Source: Photobacterium pectinilyticum
GTDB lineage: Bacteria > Pseudomonadota > Gammaproteobacteria > Enterobacterales > Vibrionaceae
Assembly (NCBI RefSeq): GCF_024357955.1
Contig: NZ_JANEYT010000008.1
Location: 57,478-121,477 of the forward strand
DNA length: 64,000 nt
Reading direction: 5' to 3'
Position numbers and translations under genes: made by a program. Each line of letters begins with the position of its first letter. Position 1 is the stretch's first letter. The notes beneath the pieces are model-generated. The model was given only the letters and a program-made list of their open reading frames with translations, was not told the DNA's origin and did no database searches. Positions 1 to 10,608 of the stretch are shown here, in pieces.

Positions 1-619
1 CGTTATCAGCCTCAACCAGTTCAACATGGCCTAGGTGCTTACGCCCTTTCAACCCAGATAACAACGTGCGCAAAGCGGGTAACAGTTCATTCAGTGACTG
101 CGCCAGCACCGGACAGTGCTCGACATCAACAATTTCCTTGCTCTGCTTCTTACGAAAACCAATCTTCAGCTCTCCGCCCTTCGGCATGATGCTGAGGCGC
201 GCACAGCGGCGATATTGCCACTCTTCGCTAGTTATCGGGGCTGCCTGTTCAATGTGATCGCCAGTACGGGCAAACTTGCCCATCAGCTCTCCCAGCGACT
301 GCTGCTTGGCGGCAACTTGACCCTGATGGGATAAATGCTGCAAGTTACAACCGCCGCATTGGTCGTAGATAGGACAAGCTGGGGCCACCCGCTCGCGACT
401 GTCACTCAAGCGACGGATCACTTTAGCGCGGGCAAATTGCTTTTTATCGTCCGTCAGCTGGATAATTGCCTTTTCCCCAGGCAATAGCCCCTCGACAAAC
501 ACCGGCTTGCGGTCGAGGTGACCAATACCGGCACCAAGGTGGTCGAGACGGCTGATGGTAATTTCTTTATGCTTGGTATCGGTTAATTTTCGTTTCTGAG
601 GCTTGAAAAAGCGTGCCAT
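1..619 (-). CDS. rlmD: RlmD, 23S rRNA m5U1939 methyltransferase (partial, 3' end outside window)
   Basis: Leftward reading frame that starts with ATG at 619 and runs off the window edge without a stop, giving the first 206 residues. The N-terminus is a TRAM-like basic domain (about residues 10-72), followed by the 4Fe-4S cysteines of the RlmD/RumA family: Cys82, Cys88 and Cys91 in a C-x5-C-G-G-C motif, and Cys169 in the EHCPVL segment. The SAM-binding methyltransferase domain would lie beyond base 1. Family role: SAM-dependent methylation of U1939 in 23S rRNA in the cytoplasm. It is divergent from barA, as in E. coli, with 153 bases between the two starts. Confidence 0.95.
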   Translation of the reverse strand, partial: MARFFKPQKRKLTDTKHKEITISRLDHLGAGIGHLDRKPVFVEGLLPGEKAIIQLTDDKKQFARAKVIRRLSDSRERVAPACPIYDQCGGCNLQHLSHQGQVAAKQQSLGELMGKFARTGDHIEQAAPITSEEWQYRRCARLSIMPKGGELKIGFRKKQSKEIVDVEHCPVLAQSLNELLPALRTLLSGLKGRKHLGHVELVEADN

Positions 620-772
620 AGTAATTGGATCCACGGAGCAATTGGTCCAAACTGGTGATTTCAACAACAGTTTGAGATGAGTTGATTGTCGAATAGCCTG
701 ACTTTCATTAAGCTAGCGGCCATAGATGGGATAATTGTCCCATAGAATCGCATTCTTGTAATTAAGAGAACC

Positions 773-3565
773 ATGACCAAATATGGACTTCGTGCCAGGG
801 TATTCACCCTGACATTAGCACCGACGCTGATTATTGGCCTGCTTTTGAGCACATTTTTTACCATGAGCCGATATCGCGATCTAGAACACCAGCTGATCTC
901 TACCGGTGCTAGCATTATCGAGCCTCTGGCGATCTCTACCGAATATGGCATGGCCGACAAGAACCGCGAGCCGGTTCGGCGGTTGATCAGCTACGCCCAT
1001 CGTAAGCATTCGCAAATCGTGCGCAGCATTGCGGTTTTCAATACCGAAAATGAGCTGTTCGTTACGTCGAATTTCCACCGCAACTTCGAAGCGTTGATGT
1101 ACCCCGATGATCAGCCGATCCCCATGCTGCTGGAAACCCGGCTCAATGAAAATTCGCTGATCCTACGGGCGCCGATCCTCAAAGAGGGGCAGTTTAGCAA
1201 CTCGTCTATTCCCGGCTACCAGGACGAAGTCCTTGGCTACATCGCCCTAGAACTCGACTTGAGTGCACTGCGCCTACAGCAATACCATGAGGTGTTCACC
1301 GCCTTGATGGTGCTGCTATTGGGCCTGACGCTATCATCTTTGTTTGCCTACCGGTTAATGAAGGATGTGACCCGCCCTATTTCACACATGGTAAGCGTGG
1401 TTGACCGGATCCGCCGTGGCCACCTTGATGTTCGTATCGAAGGCCAGTTGCTGGGTGAGCTGGATACCCTGAAAAACGGGATCAATGCGATGGCGATTTC
1501 ATTGTCGGAATACCATATCGAAATGCAACAGAGTATCGACCAGGCCACCTCGGATCTGCGCGAAACCCTAGAGCAATTGGAAATCCAGAACGTAGAATTG
1601 GATATCGCCAAGAAGCGGGCACAGGAAGCAGCACGGGTCAAATCCGAGTTCCTGGCCAATATGTCGCACGAATTACGCACCCCGCTTAACGGGGTGATCG
1701 GCTTTACCCGCCAGATGCTCAAAACCCGCCTGAGCACCAGCCAACATGATTACCTGCTGACTATCGAGAAGTCGGCCAACAACCTGTTGACTATCATCAA
1801 CGATATCCTCGATTTCTCTAAGCTTGAAGCCGGTAAGCTGCTGCTGGAAAATATCCCATTCGACTTCACTGAGTCGCTGGATGAAGTCATGAAACTGCTA
1901 GCCCCGAGCGCCCACGAAAAAGGGCTTGAGCTAACCCTCAAGGTCGATCACCGCATCCCGAGCGGTATGATTGGTGATCCACTGCGGATCCAGCAGGTAC
2001 TGACCAACCTTATAGGTAACGCGGTGAAATTTACCGAGCGCGGCAATATCGATGTTTCTGTCGAGCTCAAAACCGATCGCGATGAAAGCCTGGAACTGCA
2101 ATTTATGGTTCGCGATACTGGGATCGGTATTTCTGAACGCCAGCAGGCACAGTTATTCCAAGCCTTCAGCCAGGCAGATGCCAGTATTTCACGCCGCTAT
2201 GGCGGTACCGGACTTGGCCTGGTGATCACCCAGAAACTAGTCAGTCATATGGGCGGTGAAGTCAGCTTAACGTCCCGCTTGCACCAAGGCTCGACCTTCT
2301 GGTTCAGCCTGCGTCTGAACAAGACCGATCTACCGGTGTCCCAGCCAATCGACACCCATTCGCTGATGAATAAGAAGCTGCTACTGATCGAGCCAAACAT
2401 GCAGGCAGCTTCGGTGATCCAACAGCGCCTGGTCCGTGCGGGTATCCATGTCACGTACCGGTCAAGCATGCCAGACGATGCCGAGCACCACGACTTTACC
2501 CTACTCAACCTGTCACCCGGTGAGCAGCCACCACTTGCGACCTTGCTCGATCAGGTCTTCAAGGCCGAGCAACTGAGTGAGAAAGTGATTGTCAGCCTGC
2601 CAACCACCGAACTGGCCCTCTCCGAGCGCCTAATCAATGCCGGTGTTACCTCGTGCCTACCTAAGCCTTTGGGACACCGTAAATTATTCGAGTCCTTGGT
2701 CTGTGAACCGGATCCGTTCAGCGAGCCAGAGCCACAACCAATCAGCAACGAAGCGCCAAGTATCCAGCCGCTGACGGTCATGGCGGTCGATGATAACCCG
2801 GCTAACCTCAAACTGATCTCGGCACTGTTATGCGAACGGGTCGAAACGGTGATCACTGCCAGCGGAGGCCGCAAGGCCGTCGAATATGCCCACCAAAAAG
2901 CGTTTGATCTGATCTTCATGGATATCCAAATGCCGGAAATGGATGGAGTCATGGCCTGCCAGGCTATCCATAAAACCGATCTCAACCATGCTACCCCCGT
3001 GATTGCGGTTACCGCCCATGCCATGGCCGGTGAACGCGAGCGCCTGATTGAGGCTGGGATGGATGATTACCTGACTAAGCCAATTGAAGAGCGTATCCTG
3101 CAGCAAATTCTAGCCAAGTGGACCACGCCGCACGACAAGCCGATTACCGAGCTAGAAACCCCAAGCACCGAGCAAGCTGACACCGAACCAGAAACCGAAA
3201 GCAGTGAAACAGCCGCAGCCATCAACACCAATGTCAGCTGGGATTGGGGTTTGGCTCTGAAACAAGCAGCCGGAAAGGAAGATCTGGCCAAAGACATGCT
3301 ACAGATGCTGCTCGATTTCATGCCTGAGGTCGAAATGTTGGTCAACGAAGCGATCGATGGCAAAGATATCGAGCTGTGGCCGTCAATCCACAAGCTCCAC
3401 GGCAGCTGCGCCTATAGTGGCGTGCCGCGCCTCAAGAGCCTGTGCCACACTATCGAGACCGAGCTCAAGGCTGGCGCATCTACCGATGATATCGAGCCGG
3501 AACTGTTCGAGCTTATCGATGAGATGAACAACGTGGTCAAGGCATCGAAGGCGTATCGGCATTGA
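773..3565 (+). CDS. barA: BarA hybrid sensor histidine kinase
   Basis: A 930-residue tripartite kinase, close to the 918 of E. coli BarA and starting with the same MTxYxLRAR pattern. Order: transmembrane helix (about 11-30), periplasmic sensor (32-170), second transmembrane helix (173-194), HAMP linker (195-247), coiled coil, HisKA with phospho-acceptor His299 in NMSHELRTPL, HATPase with N and G boxes (about 400-520), a degenerate receiver-like segment (about 537-640), a true receiver with Asp717 in FMDIQMPEMDG, and a C-terminal HPt domain with His873 in HKLHGSC. BarA phosphorylates UvrY (GacA/VarA), which drives CsrB-type small RNAs in carbon metabolism and virulence. Followed by a terminator at 3627. 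Confidence 0.97.
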   Translation: MTKYGLRARVFTLTLAPTLIIGLLLSTFFTMSRYRDLEHQLISTGASIIEPLAISTEYGMADKNREPVRRLISYAHRKHSQIVRSIAVFNTENELFVTSNFHRNFEALMYPDDQPIPMLLETRLNENSLILRAPILKEGQFSNSSIPGYQDEVLGYIALELDLSALRLQQYHEVFTALMVLLLGLTLSSLFAYRLMKDVTRPISHMVSVVDRIRRGHLDVRIEGQLLGELDTLKNGINAMAISLSEYHIEMQQSIDQATSDLRETLEQLEIQNVELDIAKKRAQEAARVKSEFLANMSHELRTPLNGVIGFTRQMLKTRLSTSQHDYLLTIEKSANNLLTIINDILDFSKLEAGKLLLENIPFDFTESLDEVMKLLAPSAHEKGLELTLKVDHRIPSGMIGDPLRIQQVLTNLIGNAVKFTERGNIDVSVELKTDRDESLELQFMVRDTGIGISERQQAQLFQAFSQADASISRRYGGTGLGLVITQKLVSHMGGEVSLTSRLHQGSTFWFSLRLNKTDLPVSQPIDTHSLMNKKLLLIEPNMQAASVIQQRLVRAGIHVTYRSSMPDDAEHHDFTLLNLSPGEQPPLATLLDQVFKAEQLSEKVIVSLPTTELALSERLINAGVTSCLPKPLGHRKLFESLVCEPDPFSEPEPQPISNEAPSIQPLTVMAVDDNPANLKLISALLCERVETVITASGGRKAVEYAHQKAFDLIFMDIQMPEMDGVMACQAIHKTDLNHATPVIAVTAHAMAGERERLIEAGMDDYLTKPIEERILQQILAKWTTPHDKPITELETPSTEQADTEPETESSETAAAINTNVSWDWGLALKQAAGKEDLAKDMLQMLLDFMPEVEMLVNEAIDGKDIELWPSIHKLHGSCAYSGVPRLKSLCHTIETELKAGASTDDIEPELFELIDEMNNVVKASKAYRH

Positions 3566-3626
3566 GGCATTGAGGCTAGAGGAAAAAGTGCAAATGCTGA
3601 AGTCGCCCACGACTAATCAAGCAATA

Positions 3627-3659
3627 TAAAAAATCCCCGAACATCGTTCGGGGATTTTT
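3627..3659. terminator. Bidirectional Rho-independent terminator
   Basis: AAAAATCCCCGAAC, a 3-nt loop and GTTCGGGGATTTTT form a GC-rich hairpin with A and T tracts on both sides. It lies between the convergent barA and acpS genes and can serve both. Confidence 0.93.
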
Positions 3660-3758
3660 CTTAACACTCTAGAAAACCAATAACGATTCAACCAAAGCAC
3701 CGTAGCACAGCTTTTCCCGCCCATCGCCACTGGCCCCGCGCCCCTCGCCAAAATGAAA

Positions 3759-4139
3759 CTAGCTCTCCAATACCACCGTTGCGACGGCGTATTTCTTCTC
3801 GTCGGCAATGGTCAAATGAACATGTGCCACCCCCATCGCCTCAGCAAGCTCGGCAGCTTTGCCCGATAACGCCAACAAGGGTTTACCGCGCTCATCATTG
3901 GTGACGGTGAAGTCATGGAAGGTCACCCCGCAGGCAATGCCGGTTCCCAGCGCTTTTGACGCCGCTTCCTTGACCGCAAAGCGTTTTGCCAGGTAACGGC
4001 CCTGATGCTTGAGCGATTGGAAAACGGCATACTCGCTCGGGGCTAGCAAACGCAAGGCAAAGGCATCACCAGTGCGGGCAAAGGCTTTCTCCACCCGCTC
4101 GATATCGGCAATGTCCGTTCCCAGACCAATGATAGCCAT
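3759..4139 (-). CDS. acpS: AcpS, holo-[acyl carrier protein] synthase
   Basis: 126 residues, the usual length for this family. It transfers the 4'-phosphopantetheine arm of CoA to apo-ACP, activating it for fatty acid synthesis in the cytoplasm. The GLGTDI start motif (residues 5-10) carries the metal-binding Asp, and [15 protein letters not shown] (about 53-67) is the second signature with the metal-binding Glu. The ATG overlaps the pdxJ stop by one base (TAATG), so translation is probably coupled. It is the last gene of the leftward rnc-era-recO-pdxJ-acpS block, the same order as in E. coli. Confidence 0.97.
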   Translation of the reverse strand: MAIIGLGTDIADIERVEKAFARTGDAFALRLLAPSEYAVFQSLKHQGRYLAKRFAVKEAASKALGTGIACGVTFHDFTVTNDERGKPLLALSGKAAELAEAMGVAHVHLTIADEKKYAVATVVLES

Positions 4140-4870
4140 TACCGGCGCGCACTCAGCATTTCTTCGCGCATATCAGCAACCGCTTTATCCAAGCCGTCGA
4201 ATACCGCGCGGCCAATAATAGAATGGCCGATGTTAAGTTCGTACAGTTCAGGTAGGGCAGCAATCGGTTTCACGTTATGGTAAGTCAAGCCATGGCCCGC
4301 GTTGACCTTGATACCCTGATCATCGGCGTAGCTTGCCGCTGCAGCGATTTTCTTCAGCTCAGCCTGCTGCTCTTCTTCCGTTTCGGCATCAGCATAGTGG
4401 CCGGTGTGCAACTCGATGTAAGGTGCACCACAGGCAACGGCTGCATCGATCTGAGCACGGTCGGCATCAATAAACAGCGAAACCTTAATACCGGCTTGCG
4501 TCAACGTCGCTGTCGCCGCTTTGATTTTTTCAAGCTGGCCCGCAACATCCAAGCCGCCTTCGGTGGTCAGCTCTTCACGCTTCTCCGGTACCAGACAAAC
4601 AAACTCCGGCTTGGTGTCCAGTGCGATCTGAACCATCTCTTCGGTCACTGCCATTTCCAGGTTCATACGGGTCTGGATAGTCTCGCGCAGGATACGGACA
4701 TCACGATCGGTAATGTGGCGACGATCCTCACGCAAGTGGATGGTTATACCGTCTGCTCCGGCGCGCTCAGCCACCTCGGCCGCATGCACTGGATCTGGGT
4801 AACGGGTGCCACGTGCATTACGTAAAGTCGCAATATGGTCAATATTCACGCCGAGTAAGATGTTGTTCAT
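4139..4870 (-). CDS. pdxJ: PdxJ, pyridoxine 5'-phosphate synthase
   Basis: 243 residues, matching E. coli PdxJ. The enzyme condenses 1-deoxyxylulose 5-phosphate with 3-amino-2-oxopropyl phosphate to make pyridoxine 5'-phosphate. The TIM barrel begins with [17 protein letters not shown] (about 5-21); the RxDRRHI segment (about 48-53) and the ELHTGHYA motif (about 153-160) are family signatures, and the glycine-rich [10 protein letters not shown] near residue 195 is the phosphate-binding end. The ATG overlaps the recO stop by four bases (ATGA), and its own stop overlaps the acpS start, showing tight operon coupling. Confidence 0.97.
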   Translation of the reverse strand: MNNILLGVNIDHIATLRNARGTRYPDPVHAAEVAERAGADGITIHLREDRRHITDRDVRILRETIQTRMNLEMAVTEEMVQIALDTKPEFVCLVPEKREELTTEGGLDVAGQLEKIKAATATLTQAGIKVSLFIDADRAQIDAAVACGAPYIELHTGHYADAETEEEQQAELKKIAAAASYADDQGIKVNAGHGLTYHNVKPIAALPELYELNIGHSIIGRAVFDGLDKAVADMREEMLSARR

Positions 4871-5577
4871 TTTCCGGTACTCCTTCCTCTAGGGATAAAC
4901 AATTCCCTGCTTTTTAATGGTTTGCCGCCAAGATAAGGCTTTAGGGCGATGCGTGTAAAGCGCTTTGCCGCCCGGAGCTGGTCTGGGGTTTCGAAGCGGC
5001 GGGCCGCAACAGCTTTTAGCTGTTCACCGGTAAAGGTCAATTGCCCCATTTTCAGCGAGGCTATGAAGCCCAGCTGTTCACGGTAGTTATAGGTCATGGT
5101 GTCATCGACCGGCAGGCCACTGCCCGCGCAGTGGAGAAAGTCGATGCCATAACCCAAATGTTGCAGTAACGCGAGCTCGAAACGCCGCAATGCTGGCTCT
5201 GGGTTCTCCGCCTGTGCCAGTTCACGCAACACATTCAGGTAATCCAGAAACAACACAGGGTAAGGGGTATTCGTTTCCAGTACGCGAGCTAGCAACTCAT
5301 TGACGTACATGGCTGAATACAAGATATAACTGCGCATCGGCAGACCGATACTGATTGGCTCGGCATGCGTTAATATGGGCATACTGCCCTTGCCGGACCA
5401 TTTCATGAACAGAGGAGTGAAGGGCTGGAGTGCCCCTTTGAGGTTAGAGCGCTTGCGGCGCGCTCCTTTTGACAGGAGAGTAAGACGGCCCGAGTCCTCG
5501 CTGAAGACGTCGAGGATCAGGCTCGTCTCGCTATAAGGACGAGAATGAAGGACAAAACAACGCTGAAGCCCTTCCAT
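4867..5577 (-). CDS. recO: RecO, recombination mediator protein
   Basis: 236 residues, near the 242 of E. coli RecO. It works with RecR to load RecA on SSB-coated gaps and anneals single strands. The N-terminal OB fold is visible in the first 80 residues ([15 protein letters not shown], then [19 protein letters not shown]), and the helical domain follows. Like E. coli RecO it lacks a clear four-cysteine zinc motif. Located 8 bases after era and overlapping pdxJ by 4 bases, so it is part of the rnc-era-recO-pdxJ unit. Confidence 0.95.
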   Translation of the reverse strand: MEGLQRCFVLHSRPYSETSLILDVFSEDSGRLTLLSKGARRKRSNLKGALQPFTPLFMKWSGKGSMPILTHAEPISIGLPMRSYILYSAMYVNELLARVLETNTPYPVLFLDYLNVLRELAQAENPEPALRRFELALLQHLGYGIDFLHCAGSGLPVDDTMTYNYREQLGFIASLKMGQLTFTGEQLKAVAARRFETPDQLRAAKRFTRIALKPYLGGKPLKSRELFIPRGRSTGK

Positions 5578-5585
5578 TCGCTACC

Positions 5586-6491
5586 TTATAGATCGTCAAT
5601 ATAGCCTAGGCTACGCAGGGCACGTTCATCATCTGCCCAACCGGATTTCACTTTCACCCACAGCTCAAGGTACACCTTGCGCTCGAACAGATCTTCCATA
5701 TCAATACGGGCTTCACGGCCGATGACTTTCATCTTCTCACCGTTTTTACCGATCACCATTTTCTTCTGGCCTTTACGTTCAACCAGAATCAAACCATTGA
5801 TATCAAAACCGTTAGTACGTGGATTGAAATCGAAACGTTCGATTTCTACCGTTACCGAGTATGGCAGTTCATCACCCAAGAAACGCATAAGTTTCTCACG
5901 GATAATTTCTGAAGCCATAAAGCGCTGTGAACGGTCAGTGACATACTCTTCCGGGAAGTAATATTCGCCTTCAGGAATGTGCTCACGTACGATCTTCTCA
6001 ACGGCATCTACGTTAGTACCGCTTTTCGCTGAAATAGGCACAACATCAACAAAGTCCATCTTCTTAGACAATGCATCTAGATGCGGGAATAACTCGCCTT
6101 TTTCTTTAACGTTATCAACTTTGTTGATCAACAGTACTGTTGGTAACTCACTCTTTTTAAGCTTGTTCAGTACCATCTCATCATCGTCAGTCCACATCGT
6201 ACCGTCGACCAAGAACAGCACCAACTCGACATCAGTCAGCGAGCTGCTGGCCGCACGGTTCATCAAACGGTTGATAGTCCGCTTTTCTTCAATGTGCAGG
6301 CCTGGGGTATCAACGTAAACCGCCTGGTAGCCATCGCGGGTATCGACACCCATGATACGGTGGCGCGTGGTTTGCGGTTTACGCGAAGTAATAGAAAGCT
6401 TCTGTCCGACAAGACGGTTCAGGAGTGTCGATTTGCCTACATTCGGGCGACCGACAATGGCAATAAAGCCACAGTGTTGCTTATCTGTCAT
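5586..6491 (-). CDS. era: Era, ribosome-assembly GTPase
   Basis: 301 residues, the family length. The GTPase domain has G1 GRPNVGKS (about 14-21), G3 DTPGL, G4 NKVD (about 124-127) and G5 SAKSG; the C-terminal KH domain contains the [19 protein letters not shown] stretch that binds the 3' end of 16S rRNA. Era acts in 30S subunit maturation at the inner membrane. The ATG overlaps the rnc stop by four bases, as in E. coli, giving coupled translation. Confidence 0.98.
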   Translation of the reverse strand: MTDKQHCGFIAIVGRPNVGKSTLLNRLVGQKLSITSRKPQTTRHRIMGVDTRDGYQAVYVDTPGLHIEEKRTINRLMNRAASSSLTDVELVLFLVDGTMWTDDDEMVLNKLKKSELPTVLLINKVDNVKEKGELFPHLDALSKKMDFVDVVPISAKSGTNVDAVEKIVREHIPEGEYYFPEEYVTDRSQRFMASEIIREKLMRFLGDELPYSVTVEIERFDFNPRTNGFDINGLILVERKGQKKMVIGKNGEKMKVIGREARIDMEDLFERKVYLELWVKVKSGWADDERALRSLGYIDDL

Positions 6492-7162
6492 GATTCCAAC
6501 TGCTTAAGTGCAATTTCTGCCGCTGCCTGCTCTGCCTTGCGCCGACTGCCGCCTTTACCGATAACAGGCTTCTCCAAGCCTGCCACTTCACACTGCACCG
6601 TAAACTCTTGGTTATGTGCCTCACCATGCACCTTGGTCACCGTATAGGCTGGCAATGGCTGGCGACGCCCTTGCAGGCATTCCTGCAGGCGGGTTTTCGG
6701 ATCTTTCTGGTTAATGCCCGGCTTGATTGTTTCAAGGCGAGACTGGTACCAGCTCAGCACGATGCCACGGACTTTCTCAATATCGCTATCGAGGTAGATA
6801 GCGCCAATGATTGCCTCGACACAGTCAGCCAGAATCGAATCACGGCGGAAACCACCGCTCTTCAACTCGCCAGGACCAAGCAACAAGTGATCACCAAGAT
6901 CAAACTCGCGGCCTAACTCAGCCAGTGTCTTACCGCGTACCAGCGTGGCACGCATGCGGCTCATGTCGCCTTCATCCACTTCAGGGAAGCGGTGGTAGAG
7001 ATCATCAGCAATCACGAAACTGAGTATCGAATCACCCAGAAATTCCAGGCGTTCGTTGTGTGTCCCATTGGCACTGCGGTGTGTCAGTGCCAGGGTCATC
7101 AAATCAATATTGTTAAATTGGTAGCCCAGCTTACGCTGGAGCCTGTTTGCAGGAGTGGTCAT
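6488..7162 (-). CDS. rnc: Ribonuclease III
   Basis: 224 residues (226 in E. coli). The catalytic domain carries the [12 protein letters not shown] signature (about 37-48) with the metal-binding Glu and Asp, and the second acidic site in [13 protein letters not shown] (about 113-125). The C-terminal dsRNA-binding domain spans about 154-224 and ends with [16 protein letters not shown]. The enzyme cuts double-stranded RNA, including rRNA precursors. It begins 10 bases after lepB. In E. coli RNase III cleaves its own leader; the equivalent leader here would be the lepB 3' region, and I see no obvious processing stem. Confidence 0.98.
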   Translation of the reverse strand: MTTPANRLQRKLGYQFNNIDLMTLALTHRSANGTHNERLEFLGDSILSFVIADDLYHRFPEVDEGDMSRMRATLVRGKTLAELGREFDLGDHLLLGPGELKSGGFRRDSILADCVEAIIGAIYLDSDIEKVRGIVLSWYQSRLETIKPGINQKDPKTRLQECLQGRRQPLPAYTVTKVHGEAHNQEFTVQCEVAGLEKPVIGKGGSRRKAEQAAAEIALKQLES

Positions 7163-7172
7163 TTTTTCCCGA

Positions 7173-8072
7173 TCAGTTTATGCCACCGATGCGGCTAAAG
7201 CGCACACCGGTAGGAATCCAAGATGGAAGTGCACTGTCAGCACCTCGTTCAAACTCAAAGCTGATCCAGATCCCGACCGCCTTGCCCACTAGGTTAGCTT
7301 CAGGTACGAAGCCCCAGTAACGGCTATCTGCACTGTTGTCGCGGTTATCACCCATCACGAAATACTGGCCTTCAGGCACAACCCACTCGCTGCTCCCCGG
7401 GCGTGGCTGGTAGGCCAACGTACGGTCGCGTTTCAGTGGATGTACCAGGATCTGGTGTTCTTGCTCGCCCAACTGCTCGTTGAACTGCACCAGACGGGTC
7501 ATACCCTGGCTAAATTCGCTATCGGTCATCTCTGTCAACGGTACCGGCTTGCACTCGTTTGATCCTTTCGTCGCCACACAAATTTGTTTGTGGGCACTGT
7601 AACGAACGGTATCGCCCGGTAAGCCAACGACACGCTTGATGTAATCGATGTTCGGCTGAGGCGGGTATTTAAATACCACAATGTCACCACGTTCTGGCTC
7701 ACCGGTTTCAACCATCTGATGACGGAAAACCGGGTCTTTCAGACCATAGGCGAACTTCTCAACCAGGATGAAATCACCGACTAGCAAGGTCGGCATCATC
7801 GAACCGGATGGGATCTGGAACGGCTCATAAATAAATGAGCGAAATACCATAATGAGCGCGATCACCGGAAACATCGAACTGGCAGATTCTACCCAGCTCG
7901 GTTGCGGTGCCACGGTCTGTAGAGTTTTAGCATCCACCTGATCGCCGGCATTGGCTGCCGCTGCTTCAATTTTTAATTGGCGCTTCGGCGCCCAGATAAA
8001 TTTATCCAGAGCCCAAATGATCCCAGTCACCAATGTTGCCAGTACCAGGATAAGCGAAAAAGTATTTGCCAT
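7173..8072 (-). CDS. lepB: LepB, signal peptidase I
   Basis: 299 residues (324 in E. coli). An N-terminal transmembrane helix (about 4-22), cytoplasmic loop and a second membrane segment (about 67-85) precede the catalytic domain. The catalytic serine is in [14 protein letters not shown] (Ser91 region) and the general-base lysine in [12 protein letters not shown]. The [17 protein letters not shown] box is also intact. It removes signal peptides from exported proteins at the periplasmic face of the inner membrane. The N-terminal spacer is shorter than in E. coli. Separated from lepA by an unusually long 163-nt gap containing hairpins. Confidence 0.97.
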   Translation of the reverse strand: MANTFSLILVLATLVTGIIWALDKFIWAPKRQLKIEAAAANAGDQVDAKTLQTVAPQPSWVESASSMFPVIALIMVFRSFIYEPFQIPSGSMMPTLLVGDFILVEKFAYGLKDPVFRHQMVETGEPERGDIVVFKYPPQPNIDYIKRVVGLPGDTVRYSAHKQICVATKGSNECKPVPLTEMTDSEFSQGMTRLVQFNEQLGEQEHQILVHPLKRDRTLAYQPRPGSSEWVVPEGQYFVMGDNRDNSADSRYWGFVPEANLVGKAVGIWISFEFERGADSALPSWIPTGVRFSRIGGIN

Positions 8073-8133
8073 TATCTTCCCTACTTATATCAATTACCAA
8101 GTCAGCCATAAATTACAGCCCACTCGATATAAC

Positions 8134-8216
8134 AATGCAGCAAGACGAGCCTGCTGCATTGCTTCTGTTATCAATGTCTTTGCTTATGGTAGCAAGCTGG
8201 ACACAAAAGCGTCCAG
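8134..8216 (-). other. Two perfect hairpins in the lepA-lepB spacer
   Basis: Within the 163-nt spacer there are two perfect inverted repeats: AATGCAGCA/TGCTGCATT (8134-8142 and 8152-8160, 9-nt loop) and CTGGAC/GTCCAG (8197-8202 and 8211-8216, 8-nt loop). Neither is followed by a clear T-run on the transcribed (minus) strand, so they are not classic terminators. They may stabilise or process the lepA-lepB mRNA. The structure is seen in the sequence; the role is unknown. Confidence 0.5.
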
Positions 8217-8235
8217 TGATAACAATAAGTTATAA

Positions 8236-10032
8236 TTATTTGTCTTTACCCACATGCAAAATAGCAAGGAAAGCTTCCTGTGGCAGTTCGACGTTACCGA
8301 TCTGCTTCATTCGCTTCTTACCTTCTTTCTGCTTCTGCAGGAGCTTTTTCTTACGGCTAATATCACCACCGTAACACTTCGCGATTACGTTTTTGCGTAG
8401 CTGCTTAACAGTGGCACGAGCAATGATCATGCCGCCAATCGCAGCCTGGATCGCAATATCGAACATCTGGCGAGGAATGAATTCCTTCATTTTATCAACC
8501 AAATCACGACCACGACCATTCGCATTGTCTTTGTGCGTAATAATAGCCAGCGCATCAACACGCTCACCATTGATCATCACATCAACACGAACCATGTTAG
8601 ATGGCTCATAGCGTTGGAAGTTGTAATCAAGCGATGCATAACCGCGAGACGTCGACTTCAGACGGTCGAAGAAGTCCAATACCACTTCAGACATCGGAAT
8701 GTCGTATGTCAGGGCAACCTGGTTACCGTGGTAAACCATATCAACCTGCATACCACGCTTCTCAACACACAAGGTGATCACGTTGCCGAGGTATTCACTT
8801 GGTACCAAGATATTACAGCGTGCAATAGGCTCGCCGATCACTTCGATATCGTTAACTGGTGGCAGTTTCGATGGGCTATCAACATAGATCATCGAACCAT
8901 CAGATTTCTCGACCTCGTAAACTACCGTCGGTGCCGTGGTGATCAGCGCAAGGTTGTATTCACGCTCAAGACGCTCTTGAATGATTTCCATGTGCAGCAT
9001 ACCAAGGAAGCCACAACGGAAACCAAAGCCCAGTGCCGCCGAGCTTTCTGGCTCGTAGAACAAAGAGGCATCGTTCAGGCTTAGCTTGCCAAGTGCATCA
9101 CGGAAGTTCTCGTAGTCATCGGAAGAGACCGGGAACAAACCTGCGTATACCTGAGGCTTCACTTTTTGGAAACCTGGAAGCGCTTCTTCGCAACCATTTT
9201 TCGCCAAAGTCAGGGTATCGCCCACTGGCGCGCCCAGGATATCTTTGATACCACAAACAACCCAGCCTACTTCGCCAGTATTCAACTCTGTGGTATCGAT
9301 TTGTTTTGGTGTGAAGATGCCGAGACGGTCAACACCCCAAACCTGGTCGGTACTCATTACCTTGATTTTGTCATTTTTCTTCAGTTTACCGTTTTTAATA
9401 CGGACCAAAGAAACAACACCAAGATAGTTATCGAACCAAGAATCGATGATCAGTGCTTGCAGCGGCGCTTCCGGATCGCCTTCCGGCGCAGGAATGGCTG
9501 ATACAATATTTTCAAGAACATCATCAACACCTAGGCCTGTTTTCGCCGAACAGCGAGTTGCTTCCAGGGCATCGATACCAACAATGTCTTCAATTTCTTC
9601 TGCTACGCGCTCAGGATCGGCCGCCGGTAAGTCAATCTTGTTCAAGATTGGCACTACTTCTAGGTCCATTTCCATCGCTGTATAACAGTTTGCCAGTGTT
9701 TGAGCCTCAACCCCCTGACCGGCATCGACAACCAACAGCGCACCTTCACAGGCCGCCAAAGAACGCGATACTTCGTATGAGAAGTCCACGTGTCCCGGGG
9801 TGTCGATAAAATTCAACTGGTAGGTTTCACCATCTTTAGCCGTATAGTCGAGCGTCACGCTCTGGGCTTTGATAGTGATACCGCGTTCGCGTTCAAGATC
9901 CATGGAATCCAGAACCTGCGCAGCCATTTCACGATCGGAAAGGCCGCCACAGACTTGGATTAGGCGGTCGGATAAGGTCGACTTACCATGGTCGATATGT
10001 GCAATAATCGAAAAGTTACGAATGTGCTTCAT
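8236..10032 (-). CDS. lepA: LepA (EF4), translational GTPase
   Basis: 598 residues, one short of E. coli LepA. G motifs: [10 protein letters not shown] (about 11-20), DTPGHVD (about 77-83) and NKIDLP (about 131-136). The body has the EF-G-like domains II, III and V followed by the LepA-specific C-terminal domain that starts around residue 490 and includes [15 protein letters not shown] and the lysine-rich [18 protein letters not shown]. It binds the ribosome and affects initiation/back-translocation. In the E. coli order it lies between rseC and lepB, as here; a separate RBS region of about 78 bases separates it from rseC. Confidence 0.98.
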   Translation of the reverse strand: MKHIRNFSIIAHIDHGKSTLSDRLIQVCGGLSDREMAAQVLDSMDLERERGITIKAQSVTLDYTAKDGETYQLNFIDTPGHVDFSYEVSRSLAACEGALLVVDAGQGVEAQTLANCYTAMEMDLEVVPILNKIDLPAADPERVAEEIEDIVGIDALEATRCSAKTGLGVDDVLENIVSAIPAPEGDPEAPLQALIIDSWFDNYLGVVSLVRIKNGKLKKNDKIKVMSTDQVWGVDRLGIFTPKQIDTTELNTGEVGWVVCGIKDILGAPVGDTLTLAKNGCEEALPGFQKVKPQVYAGLFPVSSDDYENFRDALGKLSLNDASLFYEPESSAALGFGFRCGFLGMLHMEIIQERLEREYNLALITTAPTVVYEVEKSDGSMIYVDSPSKLPPVNDIEVIGEPIARCNILVPSEYLGNVITLCVEKRGMQVDMVYHGNQVALTYDIPMSEVVLDFFDRLKSTSRGYASLDYNFQRYEPSNMVRVDVMINGERVDALAIITHKDNANGRGRDLVDKMKEFIPRQMFDIAIQAAIGGMIIARATVKQLRKNVIAKCYGGDISRKKKLLQKQKEGKKRMKQIGNVELPQEAFLAILHVGKDK

Positions 10033-10110
10033 GAATTGGCGTGACTAACTCGTGATTAAAAATGAATGGGATCTACAGATCAAGTTGACGGATTCTACCG
10101 AATTTCGCCG

Positions 10111-10608
10111 CTAGCCGCTATCTTTCGATGCGCCATTTATTGCTAACGCTGCTGAAACAGGACTTCCGAGTACCCGGATCAGGTGAGGTTTATAGGCTGA
10201 GGTCCCCTCTACCCGCATCGCCAATCGGCGTGCCAAACCCAATCCAAGGGCCGCGCTCACTAGTGCCGTCAAGATCACTCCCAGCTCTTCGCCACCTGCC
10301 AATGTCACAAACCACCATTGGCCAAGCGCCGTTCCTAGCACTAAGCATAGCAAAGGCAGCACATAAACTAAGGTTGCTGAGTGAAGCATGCTGCGTTCGG
10401 ACAAGCCGATCTCAACCACATCACCGACCTTGACTGGTTTATCGGTCGCAATTTTGAGCTGATGCTGACGCCCCGGTAACGCCTTGCTGACGATACCAGT
10501 ACCGCAATTGTCACGAGAGGCACAACTACCGCAACTGGTTTGTTGCTGACAACTAACAGTGATTTCGCCGGGTTTGACGGCGATCACTTCAGCCAGTGAA
10601 CGCATCAC
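10111..10608 (-). CDS. rseC: RseC, SoxR-reducing/regulatory inner membrane protein
   Basis: 165 residues with GTG at 10608; the next codon is ATG (10605), which is an equally good start. The N-terminal soluble part has the conserved cysteine cluster CxxCASRDNCG (about residues 26-36), followed by two transmembrane helices (about 78-98 and 105-125). RseC is the fourth gene of the rpoE operon and is linked to reduction of SoxR (with Rsx) and weak modulation of sigma-E. The start overlaps the rseB stop (GTGATG), so translation is coupled. Confidence 0.93.
   Translation of the reverse strand: MMRSLAEVIAVKPGEITVSCQQQTSCGSCASRDNCGTGIVSKALPGRQHQLKIATDKPVKVGDVVEIGLSERSMLHSATLVYVLPLLCLVLGTALGQWWFVTLAGGEELGVILTALVSAALGLGLARRLAMRVEGTSAYKPHLIRVLGSPVSAALAINGASKDSG

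Noticed and set aside
2551..3024. 157-codon minus-strand frame
   Set aside because: Shadow inside barA, with no homology character.
4277..4825. 182-codon frame on the plus strand
   Set aside because: It lies fully inside pdxJ on the other strand; translation is low-complexity and pdxJ is unmistakable.
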